Assembly: GCA_022578605.1 (NCBI GenBank)
Contig: MU394059.1
Coordinates: forward strand, 682,001-746,000
Reading direction: 5' to 3'
Source of the DNA: Camillea tinctor
Taxonomy: Eukaryota; Ascomycota; Sordariomycetes; Xylariales; Xylariaceae
Length of the DNA stretch: 64,000 nt
The stretch's first letter is position 1; every line of letters begins with the position of its first letter. The position numbers and the translations under genes are program-made. The notes beneath the pieces are model-generated. The model was not told the DNA's origin and made no database searches. It saw only the letters and a program-made list of their open reading frames with translations. Shown piece after piece: positions 25,001 through 36,950 of this stretch.

Positions 25001-28000
25001 TCTGGGTCGATTTGGGGATATGAGAGATACATAGATCTTCTCTCCTGAATAGGGGACCTGAGACCCCCTTCCCGGTCCCTTGGGATGTAAACAGCGAGCT
25101 GTGATTGGCAGCTAGGGACGGGCATGCAAGCAAGCATCATGCCGGCATGCCACGAGCCAGAGAGGGTCGCAGAATCGCGAGTTCCTAACTGCTACTAATG
25201 CCTACATACTATGCCCCCCATCGGTTCATCAAAGGGCACACAGGCCCGGTCATTACACACCTTTCTTGTAAAATAAATAAATAGATAAATAATGAAGGTG
25301 GTACTAGTTCACGCTTTAGGCCACACAGGGATATAAATTACAACTACATGACTCAGTTCATATAGCCTCGAGGTACACGTTAGGACTCGTGATTGCTGCC
25401 CGTCACACTACTGTATTTGTTTTATTGAGCCTAGAACTCTTTTTCTCAGCCCGTACGCCCTGTCTGCTTCGTTTAGGCTCGGACCACTTGAGAAGGGAAG
25501 GGGGGAAGACGGATGACTCCTGGGTTTAGAAAACGACTAATGCAAGGAACACTATCACACTGCAGACGAGTGGGTGTGGCAACACACGATTCGTTTTTTT
25601 TCTTCTTTTTTTGCGATCACTCGTTGATTGGATAAAGCGCGTGAGAATTCGGTAAAGAAGAAAAAAGAGAGAGAAAAAGATAAAAAATTTTCCAGTCTAT
25701 TGAATGAGAATCCCATGTTATAGGGCAGAGGTTCTTGTAGTTATCTAGCTCACACTTCTTCATGTACCTATCACATTATCGTAACTCTTCCCCTCCTGGG
25801 TCCTTTAGACGCCTCCACACGGGACGGGAGGTAAGGCTCCCGCGGGCTTATAGCGCGGGCTGCACTAGCAAGAAAACTTCGATACCGATGATATCAAGAC
25901 TTAGTATATATGTGTAGATGCGGTTCTGTCTTTCATCTCACCATCACATTCTTTCTTTCTTTGAATAAGATGATAAGTCACATTCTCTATCTAGCTTTGA
26001 CGTAGTCTCTCCCAAGATTTGATGTCCTTGTGTGCCATGCTAACACCGGCCTGGGACGGATGGAGGGGTGGCTTGGCTGAAGATGGTTGGCTGCTGACAG
26101 ACAGAACGAGATAATGGATGGGATGGGCGGGAATGCGACGAGACGGCACTGGCTAAGAATCGATGAGATGAGATGTGATGGGATGGACCGGCCTTAGCTA
26201 GCCCAACAGAACTGCCCGATCGATCCTGCAAGGTACTGCCGTCGCCGCCGTACCGCTGCCCTATGGACTATGTGACTGCTAGTTTATACATAGAGCGTAC
26301 ATAGAGCGTCTGCCTCTGCATACATGTATGCGTGCGCAAAGCCCTATCTGACCAGTAGGCAGGTCAGATGGGAAATTAGCAATCCAATATCGAAAAGCCC
26401 GCACTTCTTCATAGGCCTCTCATGCTTTTATTTTATTTTATTTTTCCGCCTGCATGGCTAACCACGCGGCCGCAGCATTAGCAGAAGCAAAAGCAACATC
26501 GACCAGCAGAATCGTCTCTGCTTCTGCTGCTGCATATGTTGGTAACGATTGGACCCGACGAAGAGATGAATAGTACTAACCGAGGCCTGATTTCGGGCCC
26601 GAAATCCAATATTGCCACCAACAGCAAAGAATGTTTTGTGCCCTACATCGATGACGACTGCCTCGTTGGGTTCGAGAGGAATGTTGTTGAATGCATAACA
26701 GGGAGACCCAAGCTGTGTGTTCTAGAAACCAACAAGCCCCTCAGAGAAGTGCGATCCCTAGGAAGAATGGGGACAAGGGGGGCAAAAGGGGGTGGAGGAG
26801 GGGAAGGGGAGGATGTTGCGGACGGATGGGTCGTGCTATGGAAAGACGCGTCCGCGTAACTGTGGGTAAGCAACCTGTCAGACCCCTAGATTAGATGGTT
26901 AGCAACTCAGCTATTCTACTACTCTATACAGAGTCAGACTTCTACGGAGAAAAACAAGATAGCTGTAGATTACTATCTTTCTCCAACTTCCTTACGAAAC
27001 ACCAGGCCGCATGTTGTCATCCCGTTCGCCGGACCAGACGGCCGGTCTCGATCTTTCTCCCCAAGCCCTTAACCCCCACGGTCAAGACAACCAGCCGACG
27101 AGATGACTCCCCTTGCAGCCCGGGCTGACTGTCAGCAAGTTAAAACCGCAGTGTCCCTCATGCGGGGAAAGCTCTCGAAGCTCTTGATACGTTGGTAGAG
27201 TATAATAGAAAGATAGCGTATGCATTTGCCGTTTGCCCAGGTGCTGCGTCAGCGTTTGCTCAAGTGAGCCAACACCAACATTCTAAGTCACTATCAGAAA
27301 TTGACTGTCTCATTTCCCCCCCTCTCTTTCTTTCCCTCTCTCTCTGGCTTCCTCAGATAAGTCAGCTATACCTATTACGCTGTAGGGCTGAATAGCCAAT
27401 GGGGCGCGCCCACTCACACGTCAGACGGGAGGATAGTGGGTAGATTGGGCGGTGAATGCGACCCTCCCTGCCTCCCACTGCTCCCCCCTCTTCCTACCCT
27501 CTTCCTGCCCTCCCCCGTCACCCATCGTGCAAAATACGTGGCGCCTAGGATATGGTAGCTGAGGTTAAAGTCTGCTAAATCGGCTCACTATTACCTGCAG
27601 GAACTGAGGGGCCATCCTTCGCGTCAGATTTGGAGGGGAGGGGAGGGGGAAAGAGGGAAAAAGAGGAGGTCGGCTAGCTAGCCAGGAAGCAAGCTAGCTC
27701 GTGTGTGAGGTTTCTCTGCTACTGCTCCGGTTTGCCGCATTATCACCGCCTCGGTGTTTTTGCCAGCAATTTCTGATCGTCGGTCTTGGGAGTTTGGGGC
27801 GGTCTGCCAAAAATTCCCCCCATGCCTTGTCCGTCGGGCTTCTAGAAGCTTAACGGTTGGCTATTAATGCGTTCTATGGAGACCATGCAATCTGTCTCGC
27901 AATCTAAAACCCATCTACACTAGACCTTCTATGACATTTCGCATGAAAGAAACTGAGCACGGATCAAGTCGCTCGCGAAAGGGAGGGAGGGGTGGAAAGG

Positions 28001-28900
28001 AGTCAATGAGTGTTAGACCTACCTAGCAGCAACTGGCGAATTCACCGCCAGAATACTACGCTAGATGGGAAAGAGTCGACTTGCCGACCTTCCGGGGTAT
28101 CCGGCCCCACGTACGCGGGCTTCCCGTCGGACCAGAGTCGACGTGCACTTTTTGGGTAGAAAGTTTGGGACGCCGGATCTCAGGGTCTCCGAGTTCGCTT
28201 CAGTATGGCGTGCAGGGTCTCGTCATTGGAGCGGGTTGTGAGCCCTTCAACCGCCGGACAGGACTGTATCCTTCCCAGCATGGTCGCTGCGTCCGTGCTC
28301 GGTAGATCGTTCAATATGGCACGAAAAAGTCAGACGGACTGAATTTACACCAGAACAACAGCAGGTGGGTTCACATGCGGACCAGTGCTTCTAGACCGCG
28401 GGGAGCGCAGTATCAGTACCTAGCGGTGAGGCTCTTACACTAGAGAGAAGAAAGAATAAGTTGGAACGTTCGATTCAGAAGCTGTGGGTTTCGCAGCCAG
28501 CTCACAGTTTGGAGAAGTTCTCCTGTGTAAGAGAGAAAAAAAACCTTTACTCCACGTTTATCCGGCATGACCACGCAGTTCATGATCGTCAAGTGACTAG
28601 GTAGGTTAGAATGATTGCCCAAACCTCCACACTACGATCCTACACCCCCTTTCCGCAAGGCGTGACTTGGGCTCCAAACCCAACCCTTTTGTGGGTTGGA
28701 GCTAAGATCAATGGTTTCATCGCGAGCTGAATAGACGCGAGGCGATACCCCCACAGTAACAATAACTTCATAATATCAGGGTGTCTTATGACATTGCTTT
28801 GACAGTGAATAGCCACATGTCTTTGGGTTCACGATTGTCCCCAGGAGGCAGAAGCCAGGGCCAACGAACAGATGGGGTAAGACAACCAAGATGTGACGCT
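22001..28900. other. Middle part of the 15.5-kb gene-free region
   Basis: Mixed-composition DNA with only short open frames. It contains scattered TAC/TAGG motifs, a gatgg-rich patch at 26055-26190, a 10-bp perfect inverted repeat at 26480-26528, and a G/C-rich stretch at 27400-28300. No protein family, tRNA or transposon terminal repeat was recognised. Confidence 0.4.
26480..26528. repeat. Inverted repeat, AGCAGAAGCA arms
   Basis: Arms at 26480-26489 and 26519-26528 are perfect reverse complements, with flanking bases partly extending the stem (gcagca... and ...tgctgc). The 29-base spacer makes a stable hairpin possible. It lies in gene-free DNA; function unknown. Confidence 0.55.
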
Positions 28901-31076
28901 CAGTGTTGCCATTTTAAGAACTTGGATCATCACATAGCTCTGACTATATTCACATAGTGCACTATAGTGTAGTAAATGTGAATAGTTGCAAGTCTAACGC
29001 TTGGTTCTCCTAATAAAAGTGTACTCGTGATGCTCTCCGCTGCTTGGTGCCATTCTCGTAACCATTCTATGTTCGTAGAGAAGCTCATGAAGTGTTGAGC
29101 GTTTACATCTCGGGTAACAATGAACCAAACGATTGATTCATAGGGCTGCATATTCAAAAGTAAATGGCCTTCAGAAGCGCTGATCAACAAGGTTCTCATT
29201 GCTATAAGTTTGCATCAACCTATAGGAAGCTTGAAATACACGCCTTAAGGAAACCGTTGAGCACATGTGTGAGAAAAAAGCAGCTATCTCGACAATACGT
29301 CCAACCACGGAGCACATAGTTGATATATTTGGGGATAAGGCAGAATCTAGTCCCTAGGTGCATGAGAAGGACCGAGCGTTCCTCCTCTTTCAGATTCCCA
29401 TGTCTTCTTCAAGATTGGTATCTAAAAGAATCTAGACCCAAGACTCTGCATCTCTAGTTGGGAGTCATGATATCATCCCTATTACCTAAATAGTATGTTT
29501 CTAAGAACGTTCCCATGACCGAGAAACTAATGAACACGACGAAATAGTCCTATATTGCAACCTATCTTGACCGAACAAGGGTTTCAATGAACCATTCTAT
29601 GTAAGTAGATACATGATACGGGTGAAAGAAAGAATACGGTCCATCCCTTTAGAATAACCATCCCTCTTGAGGATAACGAAGGCCCGAGCGTAAGGTAACG
29701 AGGTAAGCTAGCTACGTTATAATTAAATGTCCAAGCCCCTATCCAACGTCAGTAGCTAGTATAACGTATAAAGCAGCGTTGGAAGAACACACAGAGTGCT
29801 GCTATAGCAGCAGAAACACTATTACGACTTCATCAACATAGGCCTAGAACATCGAGTCGATAACGAAATGTTGCTCAATATCGTAAAAATGCTCCAAGAA
29901 GCTTGGCTCAATTTCATGAGCAGGCGTGTTGTGTCGTAGATTTTCGTAATCGGTAGGTAATATGAGTTGTAGAGAGTTGCTACAACTATGTCCCCCTTTT
30001 GAGATTCTCGCAGTCGAGGCACTAAATATATGATAGAAACGACCTATGTAGACAGGATACGGAATAGCAATATAGAACAAAACTTAGGGCTAGCAAATAT
30101 GATATTCTAATGTAAAAAGAAGCACGTTTTCAATAAAGTGATGGGTTCAAGTTTATAAGCAAACATTTTAGTCGATATTTGATGCGGACAAAAGCATGTT
30201 AATTGTCCCTTGACAATTATCCCTTGACAATTAGCTCATATATATGGCACTGCAACAATATTCAGGGGCGTGCTATCTACACTAATCATTAATGACTTGC
30301 GTGCCTATTTTACCTATTAAGTCTTTATATATCTTAAGATCGTTGAGAAAATTACGGTTGCTATCATATGTAACATATTCAAAGGCTATACTGCCATTAG
30401 TTAATCGCCCTTCAAGATAAATATTTGTTGTATGTAAAGTTTCTGCTTGTGTGTTACTAGATTAACTTCCTATAAGCAGACTCAATTATAGACAGACATG
30501 AGCTCTTCAACTATTTTCAAGAAATTAGATGCTGTATCAAAGCTGCTTTCTGTCTAAATACTACTAGATAATGGCACACTCTTAAAGCTAACATGTCCCA
30601 TTCTCTGTAGAGCGCTATAATATAGCATATTATATCAACAAGAAACCACATACATTATGTAAAAATCATTTTGATCGTCAAGGTTGTCTACTATAGATTA
30701 ATGTGATATACGGATAATCCAATGCTCATATTATCTCGAAACCTCTAGGATCAAAATGCTTGGAGCCATCACTAGGATAAATAAGCTTATGAAAGAGAGG
30801 TGTTGTTTGCAATTCGCTTTATGATTATCATATTTGTGTTGCTATATAAGCAGTTGTGCCTTATTCCTCTTCCTTTGAACGTCCCCGATAACCTAATCGA
30901 CATGAGACCATTGCCCTACATACTTTCATCGTAGTTAGAAGATCACAACTCCTGAGGACTTAGGCTGCCACTCCATGTCCTTTCGAATATCCTATAGGTA
31001 GGGCTATATATTCCGATATCATTAGAAATATTCCACGTCCCAGAAAGTTACCATTAGAATTCGTAGGAAAAGAAAA
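28901..31076. other. AT-rich, ORF-poor block
   Basis: The sequence is strongly AT-rich with frequent TATA/TAT tetranucleotides and no frame longer than about 90 codons. It contains a perfect 14-bp tandem duplication at 30206-30233. The composition would fit an old mutated repeat, but no ORF remnant or terminal repeat was identified. Confidence 0.45.
30206..30233. repeat. Two perfect tandem copies of a 14-bp unit
   Basis: The unit tcccttgacaatta occurs twice without a gap. The aattgtc just upstream is the reverse complement of the gacaatt in each copy, so a small hairpin with alternative registers is possible. Confidence 0.75.
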
Positions 31077-31290
31077 TCCCCACAATTTGCCATGAGACAC
31101 AAATTTCCCATGAAAAAGAATTGTTTTTATAGTTTTACAATTCTTTTATAATTATTTTTCTGCCTACCCCCGTTTCCCATAACCTTCTAAGTTCCCCCAT
31201 CACAATACTTCGTGGAATCCCATGGGATCCTGTGGGATATTTTACTGAGAGTTGCTAGTTTTATGGGAAATCATGGGCATTTGTGGGGAA
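31077..31290. repeat. Foldback (MITE-like) structure
   Basis: The left arm at about 31077-31116 (containing ccccacaa...ccatga...tttcccat) is an imperfect reverse complement of the right arm at about 31261-31290 (containing atgggaaa...catggg...ttgtgggg). Nested inside is a hairpin with perfect 10-bp arms at 31115-31124 and 31137-31146. A further palindromic segment, aatcccatgggat, lies at 31216-31228. This nested-palindrome layout in AT-rich DNA resembles a non-autonomous foldback element. Target-site duplications were not established, so the ends are approximate. Confidence 0.45.
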
Positions 31291-31794
31291 AATATTTTTC
31301 AAAAGTTATTATGGAAGTTTATGGGATATGAGAAATTTTCGATGGTATGGGAGCGTATAGCCGTAAACATGCGAATGACCCAGGGAAGGGGTGTCACAAT
31401 GCAAGCCCTAGGAGGAGGGAAACGTTATTGTTGTTGCGCGAAGAACTAAGCTATCTAGGCGACCACACCGAGCAGCGTAGCTTGTTTACAAACAAATAGC
31501 TTCTTTGTTCTTTTTTCTGTACTAAGATTTCAACTCTTCGGCTCCTCACAAGGGGTATCATGAAGGTGTATGAATAACGCAAGGGGCTTTGACTTTTAAT
31601 TATTAAGCGGGGAAGTTGGACGTAGATTCACTTCTGGGGCCTGGGGTAAGGACTACTGTATTATTCTCTATATTGGATTCGTTCGACCCTAGGATATCCT
31701 ATATATTTTATGAGAACTTTGGAATAGTTCACAACTTAAACAAAACGTTCGTTATATACGACACATTCAACATACTGAAACGACGAACCCCCCA
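31291..31794. other. Intergenic DNA downstream of the Dal5-like permease
   Basis: AT-rich sequence with no supported gene. It should include the permease 3' UTR next to 31795. A short plus-strand frame at 31252-31449 lacks any recognisable feature. Confidence 0.45.
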
Positions 31795-33474
31795 TCATAA
31801 AATATACCGGAAGCCCACCGCGCCCGCCTCATTATCAGCCGCATGTAAATTGACAACCCTTCCATCCGACTCTATGACCTCAGCCTCCTCAAGCTTCTTA
31901 TTCTGTCTCTGCAGCACTAGCCTCACAACGATCGCGAGAGCCGCGACGATGAACGCGATGACGGCGGTGGCCGAGCCGCCGGCGAGGTAGCGAGGCCCTT
32001 CGGAAGAGGGGTACATGTAGCTGCCGTAGATGTTGGCGCAATTGCCGATCATGTTAGCGATGGAGATGCAGGCGCTGCGCTTGACGAGGGGGCGGGGGAA
32101 GCTGTTGGCGACCCAAGTGAGGATGATCTGGTAGGCAGACACGGCGCCCATGGGCATGAGGAACATGGCGAAGAAGCGGGCTCCCGTGTTGAGCGTCGAC
32201 ACGACGATGATGTTGCCCACAACCGAAATGAACATTAGCACGACGATGTGGATGCTGCGGTCCGCGAATCGCCCTGATGTATAGGTCACAACGAGGGACA
32301 CGAGGAACGTGCCAATCCACACCGGTGCTGTGATAAGCAGGGTCTCAATAGTGCCGTACCCCAGAGTCTTCACTATGGTAGGGAAGAAGTACTGGAATGT
32401 CTGCGAGAGCAGGGATGTATGCTGAAGTAATGTGAACAAATACAGGCGCGGGTCTTTAAGCGCCATCATGACACCTTCTTTGATGGTTATGGAACCAGCT
32501 AGATCAGCCTCTCCTGTGTCTTCGATGAGTCGCCACTGAGCGTAAGCACGTTCCTCGGCAGTGAGCCACTTTGTCGTCCCGGGATAGTCTGGGAGGACGC
32601 ATGCAGCAGCAATGGCGCTCCCTATAGTGATACAACCTTCGATAATGAAGAGCCAGCGCCTAATCATATATCAGCCTCGAAACCAACGATCTAAATTTAG
32701 GAAACTCTTGTATATCCACTCACCAGCCGGCAATACCATGCGCACCGCTCAAGTTCCCGAGAACACCCGCTCCGATGAGACCCCCGAAAGCATTCGCCAA
32801 CGAGCTGCCAGAATAAAACCAGGCGATTCTATGGGCCAGCTCGGCTCTTGTATACCAACTCGACATGAGAAACACGGCGCCCGGAAAGAAAGGAGCCTCA
32901 GCGAAGCCTAAGAAGAACCGGCAGACGATCAGGCCGCTGAATGAGTGAGTCGCGGCTTGGGCGGCTGAGATAGTGCCCCATATGGTCATAGCCACGCCTA
33001 GATAGAGCGAAGGCCGTAGGCGAGTGAGGAGGAGATTCGATGGCAGCTGCATCAGCAGATATCCAACAAAGAGGATGCTTGTCGCCAGGTTGAAGTCGGT
33101 TCCAGTCATGTTCAGGTCCTGCTCAAGAGTGCCTAGGCGCGCCTGGGACAGGTTGCTAGAAACGCACGCTAGGTTAGATACAGTTCATGCGATTCGTGAC
33201 AAAGAACTTCAACTTACTTGCGATCGAGGAAATTCAGGAGATACATCAATATCAATAAGGGGAGCAGATGAATGTCGACCTTTCTCATGAGTTTCTTGGT
33301 CATGCCTTGATGCCAGTCTGCGTCGGCATCCATAAACTGCCGGAACATGGCGACCTGTTCTTCATCGATGCCGCGTTTCTTAGAGGCTTCTTCGATGACT
33401 TCTTTGTGATGCTCGATTTCCTCCTTTTCTAATCCAGAGGCCTTTACGGCCTCGTCCGTTGGGGGGTTGGCCAT
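31795..33474 (-). CDS. MFS permease, Dal5/allantoate (anion:cation symporter) family
   Basis: Predicted plasma-membrane proton symporter of the ACS/Dal5 branch of the major facilitator superfamily, whose fungal members take up organic anions such as allantoate, nicotinate, pantothenate or biotin precursors; the substrate here cannot be assigned. I read three exons, 33474-33218, 33155-32724 and 32659-31795, giving 517 aa, the usual family length. Introns of 62 and 64 bp (GTAAGT...CTAG with CTAAC branch; GTGAGT...ATTAG) rebuild the hallmark LNFLDRNNLSQARL segment after TM1 and the AGWRWLFIIEG segment at TM6. A hydrophilic N-terminus of about 65 residues precedes twelve predicted membrane segments. 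RFFLGFAEAPFFPG in TM4 is typical of the family. The C-terminal ~40 residues are cytosolic and charged. The gene sits alone, so its neighbours give no hint of substrate. Confidence 0.93.
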
Positions 33475-35148
33475 GTTTTCTTCTTATTACTCTGTTTCCC
33501 CCCTTTTCTTTTTTTCCTTTTTCCCTTTTGCTGTACGATAACTTACAGCGGAAGTGGTAGCAGCGGCCTACAATAGAGGATGAAGTTGTCCGATACTGAA
33601 GTTAGACAACGTAGATGTTTCTTTGTTGTTGACGCGGACAAAGTCGCTCTTCATAAATGAAAAAAACCAACCTTGACTCTCAACCCCAGAGCTCGACCGG
33701 GGGAGCCCCGACTCGAGGTGTCGGCATTTAAACCGGAAGAGCTCTTGTATGGCACGACAACGTTACCCCCAGCTGAAATGGGTCTAAAATGGGTCTGAAA
33801 TGGGTGACGGTGCTCCGACTACTACTCCGCATACCATGACAAGATGTGGGGGAAAATCCTGATCAGCTGGGGGAGGATGGGGAAGACGGGGAAGATGGAG
33901 AAGATGGAGAAGATAGGGGTAAGGCGGGGGAATGGGACTGTGGAGTAGCTTAAGTTTTGAATCGGATGGGACCTATTGGCATTTACTATTCGTTCGGGTA
34001 TAATCAGTGATTACCGAATTACCTATCATGTGCTACCTGACTGGCTACTACACTGCTTGATGTCATTCATTATGGCCAAGAGGTCTGATTCGGTGTAGCA
34101 TTTACCGGTTATCTATGTACTACCATACCTCCCCAACCTAGGTACTTTATGTAAGCCGTATTGATATAGATGTATGCACCTAACCATGGTGTAGTTGTAC
34201 AAGAAACAGGTAAGACTGAAATCACTTGTAAAGCCGTTGCTTATACTTGGAAATAGTCTCTTGGTTCCCGCCATATATAAGGTACGTACTACTGTGTTCC
34301 TCGTGATCTATTATTAAATATTCCTCGTGACACATGCTACACATTCTTTCCGATGGTAGCATCTGAGAACATGTTATCCATATATATGTGCATATATACT
34401 AGCTAGTATATGCGTCAGTTATACTCGAGGTTTGACATGATTTCATGTGTACGATTTAACTATTGAATGGATTTATAGTAAGGATGTTGTGAAAAGAAAA
34501 CGTAGTCTAATTCACTTATAGTTTTTAAAAGTTATGAGTTCTGATGTAAGTAGAGAAGATATAAAAATTGAGAGTCTTGAATGTTTACTTCTATTATTAT
34601 TGTTATTTTCTGGGCACTTGGAAATGCGAGAAAGCGAGAGGTTGTTTTGCAGGATTGGTCTTGGCAACTTCCATTTCAATTTATGTAAGTGAAGAAGGAA
34701 GATAATAATAAAAAAAGATTACATGTAGTTATTAATATCAATGGATATTGGTGTTATAAGATATTTAGGTATATGCCCCTATATGCATATTCTCTCTTCA
34801 ATACCTATGTATAGGCTACATATGTTCTAGGTTAGGCAGAGTAGGTGGGTGTATAGGGGGTAAAAGATGTACTAACCTAGTAGGTTACCTAACTAATTAG
34901 TGACTTAAGTCCCGTGATTTCGCGACTTATAGTTTAATTGAATTTAATGGAAATGCCCCGCGTCGTCGCGACTCGTCTTTTCTTCTCTTCCCTTTTTGTG
35001 ACTTACAAGCCCAATGTCATCATCTCCATCCAGATTTCACCTCCCAACTTTCTCAACTTTTCTTTTTTCGTCTGGGTTCCTGTTTGTGACTACTCCGAGA
35101 CGTTTGTATTCGTATCTAAATTTACAGAATGTGGTGTTGTCCATTAAG
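33475..35148. other. Intergenic region between the permease and the PNKP gene
   Basis: A divergent promoter region. The permease side starts with a CT-rich leader; then come purine-rich repeats near 33880-33920 and TA-rich sequence from about 34260. No gene is supported. In-frame ATGs upstream of the PNKP start (from 35014) could extend that protein. Confidence 0.5.
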
Positions 35149-36950
35149 ATGAGTTCATCATCATCGTCGGCAGCTGTGGGCAAGCGAAAGGCTGCCGGAA
35201 AGCCCATTTCGCCTCCGCCTCTGAAGCGCAAGGCGCAGAGTACCATATCAAGTGTGTTCTTTTCATCCCAGTGCGTATCTCATCACATAACCATACTACA
35301 TGCTAAATACATTGCAAAGAGGGTACCGTAGCGAACTTCTTTACCCCGGCCTCTCAGAAACCAAAGGACCGAACAGTTTGGAGCGAGCGCGCACCGGACC
35401 ACGACACGCCCGCAACCTTGCTTGTCGCACGCTATGAACCGGAGGAAAAAGAAAATGCCGAGAAAATAGACAATAAGAGCAGGAGGAAGATAGCAGCGTT
35501 CGATCTCGTATGTCAATGCCTACGTAATCCCGACTACGCCGTCGTAACGAGAACTGGGAATTAATCATAGCCTAACTCCAGGACTCAACATTGATCGTCT
35601 CCGCATCAGGCAAGAAATTCAGCAATGACGCTGCCGACTGGAAATGGTGGGATGCCTCTGTTCCCACTCGATTACGGCAGTTGTACGAGAAAGAAGAGTG
35701 AGTAGTCTTCTATCTATGCTGCAACAGCGCTCCCTGACTGTCAACCAGCTACCACGTCGTCATCATCAGCAACCAAGCAGGTCTGGGCCCCTTACACCCA
35801 GACCCGAATGCCAAGGGACCCAAGAACACCGGCAAGGCGAGAGCTGCGACATTCAAGCAGAAGTGCGCTGCCGTCCTGGCCCAGCTCGACCTCCCTACCG
35901 CCATATACGCCGCCACGGGCAAGGACAAGTACCGCAAGCCGCGCACGGGCATGTGGGATGAGCTATGCAAAGACTACGGTATTCCCGCCGCCGAGGTCGA
36001 CCTCGAGCACAGTATTTTCGTCGGCGACGCCGGCGGGCGCACGGCACAACCCAAGACGGGCGATATGAAGGCCGCCCTAGCCAAGGACTTTAGCTGCTCG
36101 GACCGCAACTTCGCCCACAATCTAGGGATCAAGTATCAGACGCCCGAAGAGTTTTTCCTGGGCGAGTCCCCGCGCGAGTTCACGCGCGAGTTCGACCTCG
36201 CCGCATACCCGGCTGATAGTAGCGAGGATGTCCCATTTGAGAAGAAGAATGAACAGGAAGTTGTGCTATTCTGTGGTCCCCCGGGCGCGGGAAAGAGCAC
36301 GTTCTACTGGAAGCACCTCAAACCGCTGGGATACGAACGCGTGAATCAAGACACACTCAAGACGCGGGCCAAGTGCTTCAAAGCCGCGGTAGAACTTTTA
36401 GAAGAGGGTAACTCTATTGCTGTCGGTATGTCTTCTAGCCCACCTCCCCTTTTCCGGATACCATCAAAGGACGACGAAGGAAAGGGGAAATGGCATTTTT
36501 CAATCATTATGACTTATTGTGTGTGACAGATAATACGAACCCCGACCCGGACGGGAGGAAGGAATGGGTAGAGCTTGCGCGGAAGCATAAGGTGCCTATT
36601 CGCTGCGTCTGGTTCAAGATGAGCAAGGCTCTGTGCGAACACAATGACGTCGTCAGGGCGCTCAACAAATCCGTACGTACTACATATTTACCTATAATGT
36701 GACGTCTATTGCCATGTAGTTCTAGTAGACCTGGAGCGAAAAAGGGAGCGAAGAAATATTAATTACTAATGAGATGGCATAGATGAACCCCGAGTCCCGC
36801 ACTGCCTTACCAGGCATCGCCTTCGCCGGGTTCTTCTCTAAGCTCCGGGAGCCCAAGGTGAAAGAAGGCTTCCAGGACGTGGTAGAGGTCGAGTTCAAGT
36901 TCCGGGGAACAAAAGAAGAATACGCCATCTGGGGACGTTACTGGACTTAG
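35149..36950 (+). CDS. pnk1: Polynucleotide kinase 3'-phosphatase (PNKP/Pnk1)
   Basis: Predicted DNA end-processing enzyme that removes 3'-phosphate and phosphorylates 5'-OH at strand breaks (human PNKP, S. pombe Pnk1), serving base-excision, single-strand-break and end-joining repair. Six exons: 35149-35251, 35320-35507, 35582-35697, 35749-36425, 36530-36672 and 36783-36950, giving 464 aa. All phases agree. The HAD phosphatase motif DLDST (D96, D98) spans the exon 2/3 junction. IISNQAG and the FVGDAGGR segment follow as further HAD motifs. The kinase P-loop CGPPGAGKST is at 311-320, with a downstream NTNPD segment split by an intron. The N-terminus is Ser/Lys-rich and there is no FHA domain, as in fungal Pnk1. 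The first intron's acceptor is uncertain: 35319 (used here, reading ...TVANFFTP) or 35331. An in-frame ATG at 35014 could add 45 residues. Confidence 0.92.

Noticed and set aside
26536..26859. 107-codon plus-strand frame with Gly/Glu-rich end
   Set aside because: The Gly-rich part comes from a purine tract, the rest has no family resemblance, and there is no promoter or splice support.
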